Source of the DNA: Strigamia acuminata
Taxonomy: Eukaryota; Arthropoda; Chilopoda; Geophilomorpha; Linotaeniidae
Assembly (NCBI GenBank): GCA_949358305.1
Contig: OX442322.1
Span: 3,720,001-3,784,000 of the forward strand
Reading direction: 5' to 3'
DNA: 64,000 bases
This document shows positions 1 through 9,963 of the stretch, in pieces. The position numbers were made by a program, and so were the translations under genes. Below the pieces are notes generated by a model, which was given only the letters and a program-made list of their open reading frames with translations, was not told where the DNA came from and searched no databases. The first letter of the stretch is position 1. Every line of letters starts with the position of its first letter.

Positions 1-917
1 ATTTAATTTTGACAAAATTTTCTTTTGACTTATGTTTTTTTTTTTTGTTAGACTTTTCAAATATGTAAAGATGAACAATGAAAAAGCAAAAATTGTATTA
101 GTGATATTAAGTTAGTTTAAGTTGAATTATTTTATGATTTGATCAGAATGGTAACATTGGAATAAAAGAGAGTAAAGTTAACTCCAGAATAATTTAAGTT
201 TGTGTGATAACTATGAAACAGCTGAGTGATAACTTATGAAAGGTAGAAATAGCCGAACATTCCTTAAGAATGTCCGATTTAAAAGACACCTGTCTGGTAT
301 CGAAATTTGTATTTTGGGGTCCAAAACACAGCAAAAAAGGGAGTTGTCACGTGTACGAACCGTGCCAATTGATGCGCGATTTGTAGCACGTAATTCGAAT
401 CATTATTAGGTTAAATGTTGCTAATTTTCGGCCACAGATGGCGCTGACGGTTGGACTCCGTCATCGCCATGTGATGGACCGATCAATTCAATTATGGGGT
501 TTATGGCAGATTTGCTATAAATAAGGAGCCCGCACTAAGACAGGTCTCTAATCACTTTTGCTTTTCAGAACTAGAGAGTCTGATGTCGCCTCGATACTGA
601 GAGCGGCTGACTGACTATAAAACCAATTTAATTACATTGCAGTTAAGTTATCACACAGTAGTTCATAACCCAATTAATAAAGGTTGTACATTTGACAAAT
701 GTAAGAAGTGACAATTTATCCAAAATAACATTCTGACCTGTTTGAGAATAAATGTATCTGAATTTATACGGGATCGAACAAACTTTGTTTGTCCGGTCAA
801 ATAAATCTGAATTGAATTTAAAGCATAAATGAATCTCATTCTTTCCTTTCACACTCACTAAACCCCAATTAAACATAGTTGCGTGGAGACCTGATTAGGC
901 CCGGATTCCACGTAACA
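1..917 (+). mobile_element. Gypsy A, left copy: 3' end only
   Basis: Positions 1-917 are an inverted, diverged copy of 1002 to about 1915. They correspond to the last ~344 bp of internal 3' sequence plus the 3' LTR of the same gypsy family as the full-length copy to the right. The element lies in plus orientation and its body is off the left edge. The sequence just after the LTR is ATAT (918-921), the same target word used by the right copy. A purine-rich tract (about 331-344) lies directly before the LTR and fits a polypurine tract. By eye the LTR differs from the right copy at many more positions than that copy's two LTRs differ from each other, so this is a separate and probably older insertion. 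Confidence 0.85.
345..917 (+). repeat. 3' LTR of the left gypsy A copy
   Basis: A 573-bp LTR beginning TGTCACGTGT and ending CCACGTAACA. It holds AGATGGCGC near 434, a TATA box (TATAAATA near 516), and AATAAA-type polyadenylation words in the second half. It is the reverse-complement counterpart of 1002-1575 and 8888-9461. Confidence 0.85.
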
Positions 918-1001
918 ATATAGTTGATTTTGAAAATTGGATTCAATTTAATTTTGTTTTTTTCCGAATTCAATTTGGGTGTTTATTTGAATTAATCATA
1001 T
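918..1001. other. 84-bp spacer between tail-to-tail gypsy A copies
   Basis: AT-rich sequence bounded by ATAT at both ends (918-921 and 998-1001). Each ATAT is one half of the target duplication of the neighbouring element. No gene is visible. Confidence 0.7.
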
Positions 1002-1575
1002 TGTTACGTGGATTCCGGGCCTGATCAGGTTTCCACGCAACGTTATTTTATTTGGGATTTCAGTGAGTGTGACAGGAAAGGATGAGATTGGTTTTATGTT
1101 TAAATTCAATTCAGTCTTTATTCGACCGGACAAACAAAGTTTGTTCGATCCCTTTTAAATTCAGTTACATTTATTCTCAAAACAGCTTGGAATGTTATTT
1201 GGATAAACTATCATTTTACATTCTTATTAAATTGTACAACCTTTATAAATTGGGTTATTAAACAACTGTGTGATAATCTAAATCGTGTTTAACTGTTGCT
1301 GTTTATAGTCGGCAGCCGCTCTCTTTATTGAGGCGACATTAGACTCTCTAGATTCTGAAAAGCAAAGTGATTAGAGACCTGTCTTAGTGCGGGCTCCTTA
1401 TTTATAGCAAATCTGCCATAAACCCCATAATTGAATTGATCGGTCCATCACATGGCGATGACGGAATCCAGCCGTCAGCGCCATCTGTGGCCGAAATTTA
1501 GCAACTTTAACTAATAATAACTCGAATTACGTGTTACGAATCGCGCATTAATTGGCACGGTTCGTACACGTTACA
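1002..1575 (-). repeat. 3' LTR of gypsy A
   Basis: 574 bp, reading TGTTACGTGG...ACGTTACA on the plus strand. It is preceded by ATAT and followed (1576 on) by the complement of a polypurine tract. Confidence 0.92.
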
Positions 1576-2733
1576 ACTCCCTTTTTTGCTGTGTTTTGGA
1601 CCCCAAAATACAAATTTCGCTACCAGACAGGTGTCTTTTTTAAATCTGACATTCTGAATGAATGTTCGGCTATTTCTACCTTTCATAAGTTATCACTCAG
1701 TTGTTCCACAGTTATTATTCAAACTTAAATCATTCTGGAGTTGGTTTCACTCCCTTTTATTCCAATGTTACCATTCCAATCAAATCATAAAGTAATTCAA
1801 CTTAACTATCTTAATATCACCAATACAATTTTGCTTTTCTATTGTTTATTTTTACATATCTGAAAAGTCTAACAAAAAAAAACATAAATCTAAAGAAAAA
1901 TTTTTGTCAAAGTTAAATTATCAAAATCAAAATTCATATTTTTGCACAATACTCAAAATCATTCACACTACAAACAAGCATTTTCATAATCAATTACAAT
2001 TCTTAACAACTTTCCAAAATGAGAATAAACAAATTCAAAAAAATATTTTTCTTATTTCTCTAATTTTCTTTAAAATTAACTATACTGTTAAAACATCAAC
2101 ACATTTCAATTACAATTAACTCTTATTTACATTCAATCAAAATTATGCCGTGAAACATTTACATTACATTTATCGAAAATTTCATCACAAAATATTCACA
2201 GTTTGTCAAAATCAATTCAAATTTATTCATTTTCAACAAAATTCGCAATTATTTATTTTCATCGCATCCTTCGAACACTCGTGTCATTACTATTAATTTT
2301 TGATTATTTCTAATTTTTATCCTATTTAATAAACCTAATGAAATTCAGTGCAGATGGCGAAGGTTGCGATGGGTCCTTTCACGTTCCCAGCCATTCGCAC
2401 CATTGTTTATCTTAATTCCTTTCATATTCTAATTTTATTTCACAACAATATTTTATCAAATTTAATCTTCAACTATTTAAAATTTAGTCTAGAATGTCTT
2501 CACCTAATTAATATTCGACACAAGTGAGGAAAATGGCGGTGAATTTTATTTCACGAAATTCGTTCATAAGGACGTTAAAAACATCACACTTCATTTCTAA
2601 AATCACCTAAAAACATTCACAACATGCACACAAACCTTTTAACACACAATTTAACACAATTTATCAACAAATAATCCGTAGAAGACTTTGTTTCGGGTCA
2701 CGCTATTATCTGCGTTCACCGTTGCAAAGAACT
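1576..2733 (-). other. Gypsy A 3' untranslated region
   Basis: About 1.16 kb between the pol stop and the 3' LTR. It is strongly AT-rich and has no ORF resembling an envelope gene. Its LTR-proximal ~340 bp recur inverted at 1-344. The 71-codon ORF at 1904-2119 is low-complexity and has no features of a real protein. Confidence 0.7.
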
Positions 2734-5700
2734 TTAGTAGCAATGACGATAATCTTTTCGTTTCAACGGTCTGAGTCTGCGCGACCGGAAATCATCATTT
2801 TTTGTGTTTGCGCCATCTGGTGGCGGATTTTTAAGTTGGTTTTTATCATTTTCGTTCGTGGGCTGTGATTCAAATAGCGATTTCAATGAAATTTGTTCCG
2901 TATCATCTATATAACGCTCCTTTGGCTTGATTTTTGTTGTTTTCACTGGTTTTTCTGTGTTTTCAACCACAATTTCACCATTTTTACTGATTTTTTTCAC
3001 TTTTTCAGCAAATTTTACTTTCTTTTCTGGCATATCCTTCAGAACTTCATCTATTTCCTCTTCAATTCGCTCCTTATATGGTTTTAACCTTTCTACATTC
3101 ACTATATCACTTTTCTTTCTTGTAGAATTGATAATTTCATAGTCATTAGGTGCAGTTCTTCGCACAATTTCATACGGGCCGGAAAATTGCGGTAAAAGCT
3201 TCTCTGATAAGCCAACTTTTCTGTTGATGGTTTTCAGATAAACCAATTCACCTGGTTCAAACTCTTTGTTGACTCTATCCTCATCAAATCTTTTCTTACT
3301 TTTTACAGATTGTTTTTCAAGTCTCTCATTTGCAATTTTCCTGGCTGCTCGAATGAATTTCGCTGTCCTTAAAGTAAATTCTTTCTGTGGCAGGTCCAAA
3401 ATAACATCTACTGTCAAATCCACATCATATCCACTAAGTAAATAGTGTGGTGTATATCCTGTTGTTTCATGAACGGCCGTGTTATATGAAAACAGGAGAA
3501 ATGGAAGAAATTCGTCCCAATCAGTATGTTCATCATTGACGTAACTTTGCAACATTTTTGCAAATGTCGCATTAAATCTCTCAGTTAATCCATTTGTTCT
3601 TGGATGGTATCCTGACGTAGTTTTATGCAAACTTTTAAACATATTTGAGACTTCCTCAACCATTTTATTCCTGTATTCGGTTCCACGGTCGCTTAGGATT
3701 TCTCTTGGACTGCCTTCTTTCAGAATAACTTCATAAAGCAATGTTTTTGCTGCTTCTAACGCTGTAGCTGCTGCTGCTGGTCTAGCTATTGCATTTCTAG
3801 AAAGGTAATCAGTTACAACAAAAACATGTTTATTTCCAAGACGTGATAATGGAAAAGGTCCAAGTGTATCTATTCCAATTCGCTCAAAAGGTTTTGAGAC
3901 TGTTGACCATGGCTGCATTAATCCTTTAGCTGGCGTTGTCATTGTTTTTGCTTTTGCGCAGTGTTGGCAAGACAGGACGTAATTTCTAACATCTTTGTAG
4001 ATTCTTGTCCAAAAGAATCGTGTTCTTATTCGCTTCCACGTTTTTGCCAATCCCAAATGAGCTCCTAGTAATCCATCGTGCATTTCATGCAATACTTCTT
4101 TTTGAAGTTGTTTTGGAACTACTAGTAGTAAATCTTCCATGTTCAGGGAACTGTTAAGTTTTTTCTTCCTGAACAACGTTTTGTTTTGAAGGACGAACTG
4201 CTTTAGTGGTCGTCTTCTTTTTCTTGGAAGTTGCTCTTGGTTTTCTAGCGCTGTTATGAGGTCCAGAAGTTTGGGATCCTTCCTCTGTTCAACAGGGAGG
4301 TCCAAGTTTTCCAAGAAAAGCGAAGGTAATTTTTCTATTTCTTCTTCACTTAATTCTTCCTGGATCCTACTTAAAGCATCGGCATCTGTGTGTTTCTTGC
4401 CGCTTTTATGAAATATTTCAAAATCATACTCAGCTAGTTGCAGCGCCGACCTGGCTAGACGTCCATTTGGATTTCGGACTCCTTTCAGCCATTGGAGGGC
4501 AGAATGGTCGGTAATAATTTGGAATTTCTGTCCATATAAGTACGGTCTAAACTTTTCAATAGCAAAAATGATTGCTAGCATTTCCCTATCAGTTGCAGTG
4601 TAATTCATTTCTGCTGTGCTCATCATACGACTTGCATAAGCGATGACACGCTCTTGATTGTTGACTTTTTGCTTCAAAATAGCTCCTAATCCATAGGCAC
4701 TTGCATCGCAAGAAATCATGAAGGGCTGAGTAAAGTCTGGATGTGCTAACACCGGCACTGTTATTAATGCTGTTCGGAGAGTGTGGAATGCTTTCTCATG
4801 GGGCGGTCCCCAATCAAACTTTTCATCTTTTTTAGTTAAATTCACCAGAGGTTTGGAAATGTCCGCAAAACCTTTGATAAACTTCCGGTAATACGAGCAT
4901 AATCCAAGAAAACCACGTAGTTGTTTAACGTTCACAGGAATCGGAAACTTCGCGACTGAATCCAAATTCCTGGGATCCGGTGAAATACCTTCAGCATCAA
5001 CCACATGTCCGAGATATCGTATGGTGTGTGTCGCAAACGTACATTTACTCAGCTTAACTTTGAGATTTGCTGTTCTAAGCTTTTGGAAAACTGCCTCCAA
5101 ATCAACGAGGTGCTGATCGAAAGTCTTTGAAAACACTATCAAATCGTCAAGATATGCTATACATACTTTTCCCAGGAGGTTACCAAGCACTTTGTTCATC
5201 CATTTTTGAAAGGCGGCTGGGCTGTTACATAATCCCATTCCAAGGACATTAAACTCATAATGTCCGCTAGACGTGGTAAATGCTGTCTTTTCACGATCTT
5301 GTTCGTCTATTTCGACTTGGTGATATCCCTGGATGAGATCCATCATTGAAAAATACTTCGCACCCGCTAATTGATCTAGGGTGTCATCAATACGTGGTAA
5401 GGGATAAACCATTTTCTTTGTTACCGCGTTTAACCGTCTCCAATCAACACAAAATCTCCATTTGCCGTCTCTTTTCTTGACGAGTAGTACTGGTGCACTC
5501 CATGGGCTCTCAGATTCTCTAATGACTCCTTGCTCAAGTAACTTCTTTATTTCAGCATCCTCGATTTCTTTTTCCTTAATCGATCGTCTATAAGGTTGTA
5601 AATGGATTGGAGGAGAATCTCCAGTATCAATTCGATGTTTAATCGTGTGAGCTCTGCCTAAATCATTGTCAGTTTTTGCAAATCTATCTGAATTCTTCTC

Positions 5701-6540
5701 CAGCAACTGCAACATTAGCCCTTGTTGTGATAGCGTCATGTTGTCATTCGCCATGGCTGTGCTAAAGTCAAATTGATTAACTCTGTTTTCATCAAGCACG
5801 CCAGACTCAATTACATAAAAGGCCTTTGCAATTGCTGAGTTTTTCCCTAAATAGATTGTCTTTTTAGTTGGATTTGCAATTCGCAGAACTCCTTCACCTT
5901 TTCTGAATTTAGTCAATGTTTTGCAACAAATTACTCCAAAACGGTCAGTTACTCCACTGAGTGGTTCTATAAAAAGTTCATCATCTACTTTCTTTGCAAT
6001 TTTAATTGGAACTACACATTCATGTAATGCTGGAATTGTTATTGGTTTTAAAACTCGGGCTATGTAATTTACATCAGTATAATTCTTTGACATTGGGAAA
6101 ACTTCTTGTTGTTCATCTTTTGGGCCTACAAAGATCTTCTGTTGGTCATAGTCGAGTTTACACTTTGCAGATCTTAAGAAATTATCTCCCAGCAGTAAAT
6201 GGCGTCCAAATCCATTAACGATCAATACGTCGATGGTGTGTTGTTGTTGTCCAACTTCAATGGTAATCCTGGTTTTTCCTTCTGGGACTATCAATGAGCC
6301 ATCCACAACTCTCAATCTAACACCTGGACAAGGCTGATATTTGAGCTGCAGAGTTCTCACCAAATCTTCACTAATGATGTTGCGAAAACCTCCAGAATCC
6401 AAGACACCAGTCATTTCCATACCATTTAATACTACTGGAATCTGTAAAAGTTCATCCATAGCGTGTAACTCGATAATTTCTAATTTCCTTTTTCTTCTTT
6501 TCTTTTTGTTATTTCGTCTTTGTGGCCATTCTAGTTTCCC
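2734..6540 (-). CDS. pol: Gypsy A Pol: protease, reverse transcriptase, RNase H, integrase
   Basis: This is an open 1241-codon frame from its first ATG at 6459. The frame itself opens near 6546 and overlaps the end of gag, so expression as a Gag-Pol fusion by -1 frameshifting is likely. An aspartic protease motif LDSGG lies near residue 20, where DTGA is more usual. The RT has a YLDD active site near residue 436 and the typical FSMMDLIQGYHQ and GLCNSPAAFQ blocks. RNase H (DASAYGLGA) follows near residue 590. The integrase has an HHCC zinc finger near 790-840 and a DDE core (GIDTLG, LSDRGTEY, GLTERFN). The C terminus is basic and acidic low-complexity sequence. No stop or frameshift is seen, so the enzyme set may be functional. 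Confidence 0.95.
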   Translation of the reverse strand, partial: GKLEWPQRRNNKKKRRKRKLEIIELHAMDELLQIPVVLNGMEMTGVLDSGGFRNIISEDLVRTLQLKYQPCPGVRLRVVDGSLIVPEGKTRITIEVGQQQHTIDVLIVNGFGRHLLLGDNFLRSAKCKLDYDQQKIFVGPKDEQQEVFPMSKNYTDVNYIARVLKPITIPALHECVVPIKIAKKVDDELFIEPLSGVTDRFGVICCKTLTKFRKGEGVLRIANPTKKTIYLGKNSAIAKAFYVIESGVLDENRVNQFDFSTAMANDNMTLSQQGLMLQLLEKNSDRFAKTDNDLGRAHTIKHRIDTGDSPPIHLQPYRRSIKEKEIEDAEIKKLLEQGVIRESESPWSAPVLLVKKRDGKWRFCVDWRRLNAVTKKMVYPLPRIDDTLDQLAGAKYFSMMDLIQGYHQVEIDEQDREKTAFTTSSGHYEFNVLGMGLCNSPAAFQKWMNKVLGNLLGKVCIAYLDDLIVFSKTFDQHLVDLEAVFQKLRTANLKVKLSKCTFATHTIRYLGHVVDAEGISPDPRNLDSVAKFPIPVNVKQLRGFLGLCSYYRKFIKGFADISKPLVNLTKKDEKFDWGPPHEKAFHTLRTALITVPVLAHPDFTQPFMISCDASAYGLGAILKQKVNNQERVIAYASRMMSTAEMNYTATDREMLAIIFAIEKFRPYLYGQKFQIITDHSALQWLKGVRNPNGRLARSALQLAEYDFEIFHKSGKKHTDADALSRIQEELSEEEIEKLPSLFLENLDLPVEQRKDPKLLDLITALENQEQLPRKRRRPLKQFVLQNKTLFRKKKLNSSLNMEDLLLVVPKQLQKEVLHEMHDGLLGAHLGLAKTWKRIRTRFFWTRIYKDVRNYVLSCQHCAKAKTMTTPAKGLMQPWSTVSKPFERIGIDTLGPFPLSRLGNKHVFVVTDYLSRNAIARPAAAATALEAAKTLLYEVILKEGSPREILSDRGTEYRNKMVEEVSNMFKSLHKTTSGYHPRTNGLTERFNATFAKMLQSYVNDEHTDWDEFLPFLLFSYNTAVHETTGYTPHYLLSGYDVDLTVDVILDLPQKEFTLRTAKFIRAARKIANERLEKQSVKSKKRFDEDRVNKEFEPGELVYLKTINRKVGLSEKLLPQFSGPYEIVRRTAPNDYEIINSTRKKSDIVNVERLKPYKERIEEEIDEVLKDMPEKKVKFAEKVKKISKNGEIVVENTEKPVKTTKIKPKERYIDDTEQISLKSLFESQPTNENDKNQLKNPPPDGANTKNDDFRSRRLRPLKRKDYRHCY

Positions 6541-7646
6541 GATGCATTAGGTGGTCCACCACGTGGGGCTCCTCGATTTCCTCGGCCTCGGTAATTTTCA
6601 ATAAAATTTTTACCTTTATAGTTTGGATTATTAGGATGGCCTTGGTTATTTGGATTCCCCTGTGGTCTTTGTCCTTGTGGTGGATTCCATTGCTGTTGTG
6701 GCGGATTCCACTGCTGTTGTGAATTTTGCTGTTGGAATCCTTGACCTGAGTTATTCCACTGATTATTCCAATTACCTCTGTTTTGACCTCTATTGTCACT
6801 CCATCCTCTTCCTTGGTTCCTATTATTGCCATTCCACCATCCACGTTGTTGTCCAGATCGTCCTCTAAAGTTACCTCTATTGTAGAACTGGGCCTGGTTT
6901 GGATGTGGTGTATACCATTGATTTTGATAGAAGACTGGAGTAACCTCTGCATATTGAACTTCCCCAAACTGCTGCTGTTGTCTTAGCACTTTGACCTCTG
7001 CTAACAACTCGTCTTTTGATTTATTGACGTCGCTCGGTTCAACTAACAAACTTGGTTTCACCTCGCCTGTTGTATCAACAGCTTTTTGCAGTAGGGTTAG
7101 CAAAACTTCTGCAGGATCCTCGCTGAATGCATGAGCTTCCAATAGTCCAAGTTGAGATGTTAACTGATCCAATGTCTTTGGAAAATTGACTACCAATTTA
7201 TCTCTAGTCACCTTTTTAAGTCCTTGAAACACATGAAATATCTTTTGTTCTTCAGTAAATGCCGGTCTCGCAAAAGAACATTCTTTTAATATTTTCTGCA
7301 TATGTTCCAAAGCTGTCCCATCTTTGTGCTGCATTGCCTGTAATTTCGACAAAATTGTTGTTATTTGTCGTCTGAATTTTGCCTTCAACGCATCTTTCCA
7401 TTGAATCCATGTTCTAGTCGGATGTTGTGGAAGTTGATCTAGATACCACGATGATGCGGAGGATTTCAGCACAATTGATAGATGTTTAATTTTCTCAGTG
7501 TCATCGGCGATCGTATCTTCATATCCGATCAACCATGTGTCAATATTCCCTGTAGCCGGATCAAAGTCAACTGGATTTCTTCTATTGACCACTAAATTTT
7601 GTAATACCGTCTGTATTGCTACTAGTTCTGGTGAAGCATTTGCCAT
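6531..7646 (-). CDS. gag: Gypsy A Gag
   Basis: The structural protein of the retrotransposon, 371 codons from the ATG at 7646, which sits in a good context and opens MANASPELVAIQ. The central part has the helical character of Ty3/gypsy capsids. The C terminus is rich in Arg, Gly, Asn and Gln (RG, WN and QQ repeats) in place of a CCHC zinc knuckle, and probably binds RNA. The same frame stays open upstream without an ATG to about 8078, where a stop precedes it, adding roughly 144 codons of plausible charged sequence. The longer form would need a non-AUG start (GTG at 7814, for example) or splicing. The downstream end carries the GGGAAAC TAG frameshift signal. Confidence 0.85.
   Translation of the reverse strand: MANASPELVAIQTVLQNLVVNRRNPVDFDPATGNIDTWLIGYEDTIADDTEKIKHLSIVLKSSASSWYLDQLPQHPTRTWIQWKDALKAKFRRQITTILSKLQAMQHKDGTALEHMQKILKECSFARPAFTEEQKIFHVFQGLKKVTRDKLVVNFPKTLDQLTSQLGLLEAHAFSEDPAEVLLTLLQKAVDTTGEVKPSLLVEPSDVNKSKDELLAEVKVLRQQQQFGEVQYAEVTPVFYQNQWYTPHPNQAQFYNRGNFRGRSGQQRGWWNGNNRNQGRGWSDNRGQNRGNWNNQWNNSGQGFQQQNSQQQWNPPQQQWNPPQGQRPQGNPNNQGHPNNPNYKGKNFIENYRGRGNRGAPRGGPPNASGN
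6534..6540 (-). promoter_or_regulatory. Candidate -1 ribosomal frameshift site, gag-pol
   Basis: In the sense direction the heptamer is GGGAAAC, read in the gag frame as G GGA AAC. It is immediately followed by the gag stop TAG (6531-6533). Pol is open in the -1 frame from this point. GGGAAAC is a known retroviral X XXY YYZ slippery heptamer. I did not fold the downstream sequence to look for a pseudoknot. Confidence 0.8.
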
Positions 7647-8887
7647 TTTAATTGGTGATTGTTCACTTTTAATTGTCACTTCCGGCTGAATAAGCTCTTT
7701 TGAGTCCTCAATCTCTTGGGCTGCGTCCTCAAATGCGTCGTCCAGATTTATCTGTGCACTTTCCAAAAGATCACCCAATTCTAATTGTTCTTCAGGCAAT
7801 AACCAATTATACACACCTGGATCTATTAATCTTTTATTACGCTGCTCGGGAGTTTCAAGATCTTCCCTTTTTTGAATTTTTTGTTCTCCTTTGGATTTTG
7901 ATCTATACTTCCGACCAGTTACTTTATCATCCAGTAAGTCCTTGGGTGTATTAGGTTCTCCTGGTTCCTTTTTTGAAAACAGATAATTCGTTACTACTTG
8001 TGAAAAGTTATAACGTTTGGATTCCGCAATCGCTAAATATTTAAGTTTGAAGACACAATCCTTTGACTTGAAGCACTTTTAATTCACTTTTCCAATTTAT
8101 TAACACTATAACTCTTTAACACACAGAACACTTTTCACTTTCTGAAAAATAATTCAATAATTAAACACTTCAATTTTTACAGAAATGTTTCAAAACACTA
8201 GAACAATTCAATAATTAAACAATTCAATTTTCACGGTCATAATTACAAAAATATCCAAAAAAAAAAACGACTCATTTTCACGGTCATAATTACTAAATTT
8301 CATCAAAACTATTCAAGGAAAAATTTCTTATTAATAACACTTTACAAAAATGCTCTGGAAAGAAAACAAATTCATTAATAAATATAAACAATATATTCTC
8401 TATTATTATCCAATTTTATCTCAACATCACAATTAAATTCCTTATTAACATACAATTTCATTAAATTTTATCAAAATTCAATCAATAACATTATATTAAT
8501 TCAATTCAAAGTCAAATATCACAGTAAATATCAATCAAATGCAAATTTATCCAATTTAAACATTCAAAACTTCTATTCTATTTTATTTTTTAGACTTTGC
8601 CAATTTTCAATCTAATTGACCTATTTATGCACTAGCAATGACTCACTCTCACTTTCCTATCAATTTCACAAATGAATCACTCATATGTAAATTAGGTTGG
8701 GATTTCTCTAAATTTTATATGATTTTCAAAGCTATTTTTAAGCTAAATTTGCCAATTTTATGTGATTTTAATTCTAATTTCACTCATTTTACTCTAGATT
8801 TTACAATTTTAATGATTTTTAACTCTAATTTCAGGGTTTTTTATTCTAATTTTTGGTCCCGGGGAAAGAACCGCGATCTCCACCATT
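7647..8887 (-). other. Gypsy A 5' leader
   Basis: About 1.24 kb between the 5' LTR and the first gag ATG. The proximal part (to about 8078) is an open extension of the gag frame. The distal part (8079-8887) is AT-rich with no clear gene and ends at the primer-binding region beside the LTR. Confidence 0.65.
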
Positions 8888-9461
8888 TGTTACGTGGATT
8901 CCGGGCCTGATCAGGTTTCCACGCAACGTTATTTTATTTGGGATTTCAGTGAGTGTGACAGGAAAGGATGAGATTGGTTTTATGTTTAAATTCAATTCAG
9001 TCTTTATTCGACCGGACAAACAAAGTTTGTTCGATCCCTTTTAAATTCAGTTACATTTATTCTCAAAACAGCTTGGAATGTTATTTGGATAAACTATCAT
9101 TTTACATTCTTATTAAATTGTACAACCTTTATAAATTGGGTTATTAAACAACTGTGTGATAATCTAAATCGTGTTTAACTGTTGCTGTTTATAGTCGGCA
9201 GCCGCTCTCTTTATTGAGGCGACATTAGACTCTCTAGATTCTGAAAAGCAAAGTGATTAGAGACCTGTCTTAGTGCGGGCTCCTTATTTATAGCAAATCT
9301 GCCATAAACCCCATAATTGAATTGATCGGTCCATCACATGGCGATGACGGAATCCAGCCGTCAGCGCCATCTGTGGCCGAAATTTAGCAACTTTAACTAA
9401 TAATAACTCGAATTACGTGTTACGAATCGCGCATTAATTGGCACGGTTCGTACACGTGACA
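8888..9461 (-). repeat. 5' LTR of gypsy A
   Basis: 574 bp, matching 1002-1575 nearly base for base. In the sense direction it starts TGTCACGTGT, contains AGATGGCGC about 100 bp in, then a TATA box, then AATAAA words. Confidence 0.93.
9285..9292 (-). promoter_or_regulatory. TATA box of gypsy A LTR promoter
   Basis: TATAAATA in the sense direction, followed by AGGAGCCCGCAC. It sits about 170 bp into the LTR, a position suitable for U3-driven transcription. Confidence 0.55.
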
Positions 9462-9963
9462 ATATTAATACATGTGTGATTTGTTTGATTTTCTTCATAA
9501 TTATTTGTGAGAAAAGTTTGTGTTCACTTTGATTAAAGTTCGAAAGACTTCCAGTCGAAGTCATTGATTTATATAACGAACGTAATAAAAAATCAGTAGG
9601 TTTAGATTTTCCAATAAATAAAATTTTGCATAAATTTATTTTATTTTGATCATCTAGATAATTAATAAGCTATGAAGAAGTTTATTTGACGGAGAAAATA
9701 AAATTTCTATCGAAATTAGTTTTCTCGAACATGTATCCATGTTTGGACGAGTTCATTTCCGTCGCTTAGCAACCGGGAGTTGCGCTGTGCCGAGAAGCCG
9801 ATTAGTTTAATCAGGTGACGAAGTTTCTGAAAGAAATAACATGATTAGGTTTAATAAAATACTTACCAAGTGGGTTAATTCGATAGAATTAGGTGAACAT
9901 TTCTTATACATTAAGAATGACAATTAAAGAGTTAGTAAACTCTATGCTTGTCACCGGGGGATG
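9462..9963. other. Unassigned sequence between gypsy A and LTR D copy 1
   Basis: About 500 bp of AT-rich sequence. I see no ORF, RNA gene or repeat I can name here, apart from the ATAT target duplication at its left edge. Confidence 0.5.

Larger units (their letters stand above)
1002..9461 (-). mobile_element. Gypsy A, full-length Ty3/gypsy retrotransposon
   Basis: A complete 8460-bp element on the minus strand. It has two 574-bp LTRs (1002-1575 and 8888-9461) with TG...CA ends, a 4-bp target duplication ATAT (998-1001 and 9462-9465), gag, and a pol ordered protease, RT, RNase H, integrase. By eye the LTRs differ only near the terminal base pairs (CGTTACA against CGTGACA). The pol reading frame is fully open, so insertion looks recent. 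No envelope ORF lies between pol and the 3' LTR. The likely primer-binding site starts TGGTGGAGATCG two bases inside the 5' LTR (about 8885 downward); I could not assign the tRNA with confidence. Confidence 0.95.

Noticed and set aside
1576-2733. Envelope gene for gypsy A
   Set aside because: No ORF of suitable length or with signal peptide or membrane segments lies between pol and the 3' LTR.
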